This document shows positions 62,613 to 64,000 of a stretch of DNA of 64,000 nucleotides, piece after piece (the first letter of the stretch is position 1; each line of letters begins with the position of its first letter). The position numbers and the translations under genes were made by a program. Source of the DNA: Ophioceras dolichostomum (lineage: Eukaryota; Ascomycota; Sordariomycetes; Magnaporthales; Ophioceraceae). The notes under the pieces were generated by a model. It was not told the origin of the DNA and ran no database searches. It worked only from the letters and a program-made list of their open reading frames with translations. The stretch spans positions 156,026 through 220,025 of the forward strand of contig PYST01000021.1 in NCBI GenBank assembly GCA_003049485.1, in the 5' to 3' direction.

Positions 62613-64000
62613 GGCCGATGATGTGATAGAATTTGACGTAAGGGAGACTGACTGACTGACTGACAGAGAGACAGAAGAGAAGGAGGAATAAGACATAGAA
62701 GGGGCAAGATGGGATATGACGAGGGGGCACGTTTCCGATGAAAGCTCTCGTTCCGAAGATGAGATGGCGCTCCTCATCTCGGTATCGTTCCGGCTTCGCG
62801 TCAGAAGCGCAGGAAGCAGGGTGTTCACAACATCCTACTCATCTCATCCCATCAGTGTTTTCACCAGCTCTTGCTCACTCACGACATATGTCCTGTGTGC
62901 ACGGTCTCCACGTCTTTCTCTAGGGAGTGCCCTCAATGTGCAGTGGTAGGTAGTCCACGTCCTCACGCCGCACTTGCTTTCCCGACTCTGGCTGCCCTCC
63001 TACTCAGCTCGTATATCTTAGGGAAACCTGTTAACCGAAACGAGGAAAGGGGGCGGAGGCGACGCACACCTGAGGAAAGCCCGAAGTTGATACCTCACAC
63101 GCCGCGTGGAAAGCCCGATATCAGCAAAGCAGGCCCAAATTATTAGGGGCCGCGAATTCCGGCCGTTCCATCATCATCGGCCGTTGAGGCTTGTCTCGTT
63201 GAGTACTGATGAGAGAGAGGTGGGGAGACAGGCAACGGCGAGACAAGAGATATGAATTCGCAAACCTCTGCATTTCCCGCACCCTCGCCAAGACGGCGGC
63301 TTGCCGATCATGATGGGGTCGATTTGAAAAGTGGAAAACACGAGGGAAGAGGAGGAGGAGGGGCGGAGGGGGAAGTGTGTGCGGTCGGTGTCTTTTGAAA
63401 CAGCCTCTGGGCGTTCCATGTAAATGAGGAAGAAGATATCTCCGTACCTCGTACATGTAGGTATTTGAATTTGATCGGGTACCTACTATGTACGAACGTG
63501 TTCACATTTAAATCCTCGAACGATGAAGCAATGGGACGGAATGGTATCCTGCCCGCCCGCCTGTCACCCCCTCGCGCTTGCGTCGGCAGAGAAGAGTTCT
63601 AGAAGAAAGGCATTTCCCGTGCGGGTGGTTGCATTGGCCTTGGGGTTCCGGTGATGGGTTGAGTGAGAAGGGGGAGGGAGCATCCGGAAAGGAGAACGAG
63701 CGTTAATTCTGGAGCGCCCAGCAAGTCCAGGATAGGGGGAGCCCCTGGAAGGGAAGGAGCCTGAGGGCTTCAACTGTTGTGGGTGGCCGGCGGGGTTGCT
63801 CCGAGGGGTAGAGAGAGGGAGGTATGTATAGTGAGGAGAGAGGAAACGAGGCCTCTTTCCTCTTTTTGGTCATCAAAGCACAAAAGCAAATTGAATGTGT
63901 GCGTGTGCCTGCACATAGCGTCGTAGTGGCGGTGGATGATCGAAATGATCGAAATGATCGATCTGCGAAGAACCACTTCCTGGCGCTTGGTGGTTCGCGG

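Larger units (their letters stand above)
60710..64000. other. Right-hand non-coding stretch
   Basis: 3.3 kb with no supportable gene. Frames such as 62112-62828 (-) are built from low-complexity sequence. It holds the capping protein 3' UTR, two simple-sequence tracts listed separately, impure AGTG and GACT repeats (62377-62403, 62649-62665), and perhaps the promoter or leader of a gene off the right edge. Confidence 0.5.

Noticed and set aside
62112..62828. 238-codon minus-strand frame near the right end
   Set aside because: Much of it is translated simple repeat (A/T hexamers and GACT units), giving Tyr/Phe/Leu and Ser runs.

Overview
The window looks like nuclear DNA of a filamentous ascomycete (Pezizomycotina, most likely a Sordariomycete). 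Genes are spaced, GC-rich in codon choice, and broken by short introns with GT donors, CTAAC-type branch points and AG acceptors. The adenylate cyclase has the fungal layout (Ras-associating domain, leucine-rich repeats, PP2C-like domain, class III cyclase). I see no CRISPR array, operon, transposon, rRNA or credible tRNA. I rebuilt the exon joins by hand, keeping reading phase and splice consensus. Function calls rest on recognising families by eye, without a database search.

Layout, left to right. 0.8-3.4 kb: MNR2/CorA-type magnesium transporter (+). 4.3-5.5 kb: CstF-64/Rna15-like 3'-end processing factor (-), divergent from prohibitin-2 (6.2-7.4 kb, +). 8.0-8.7 kb: the ubiquitin-like modifier NEDD8/Rub1 (+), convergent with Elongin A (9.75-11.2 kb, -). 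12.1-13.4 kb: THO complex subunit 7-like protein (+). 13.9-14.4 kb: tubulin cofactor A (-). 15.4-17.4 kb: cohesin Rad21/Scc1 (-). 19.0-22.5 kb: Golgi Ca2+/Mn2+ ATPase PMR1 (+), followed in tandem by COG4 (23.3-26.2 kb, +). 27.1-27.7 kb: a small PSI-domain membrane protein (+), tail to tail with the molybdopterin synthase small subunit (27.8-28.1 kb, -). 28.9-29.3 kb: ribosomal protein eS28 (-), divergent from dynactin p50/dynamitin (29.9-31.3 kb, +). 32.2-33.8 kb: RTC4-domain protein (+).

A gene-poor stretch of about 4.2 kb precedes the 2,259-residue adenylate cyclase (38.1-45.5 kb, +). The right third holds widely spaced plus-strand genes: a Par32-like GRGG-repeat protein with a GC-AG intron (48.1-48.9 kb), ATG22 (51.9-54.3 kb), a BAH-PHD chromatin reader resembling the EPR-1 type (56.0-57.6 kb) and capping protein beta (59.5-60.7 kb). 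The last 3.3 kb shows only low-complexity sequence.

Most genes are conserved housekeeping or signalling genes. Some neighbours share a theme: NEDD8 beside Elongin A (cullin ligases), PMR1 beside COG4 (Golgi). Adenylate cyclase, Par32-like and ATG22, all tied to nutrient signalling, lie in one 16-kb run. No unknown multi-gene system is evident. The most unusual items are the BAH-PHD protein whose PHD finger is split by a long insertion, the GC-AG intron that interrupts a GRGG motif, an overlapping upstream ORF at PMR1, and a recurring TAGGTACCTA-like palindrome between genes.
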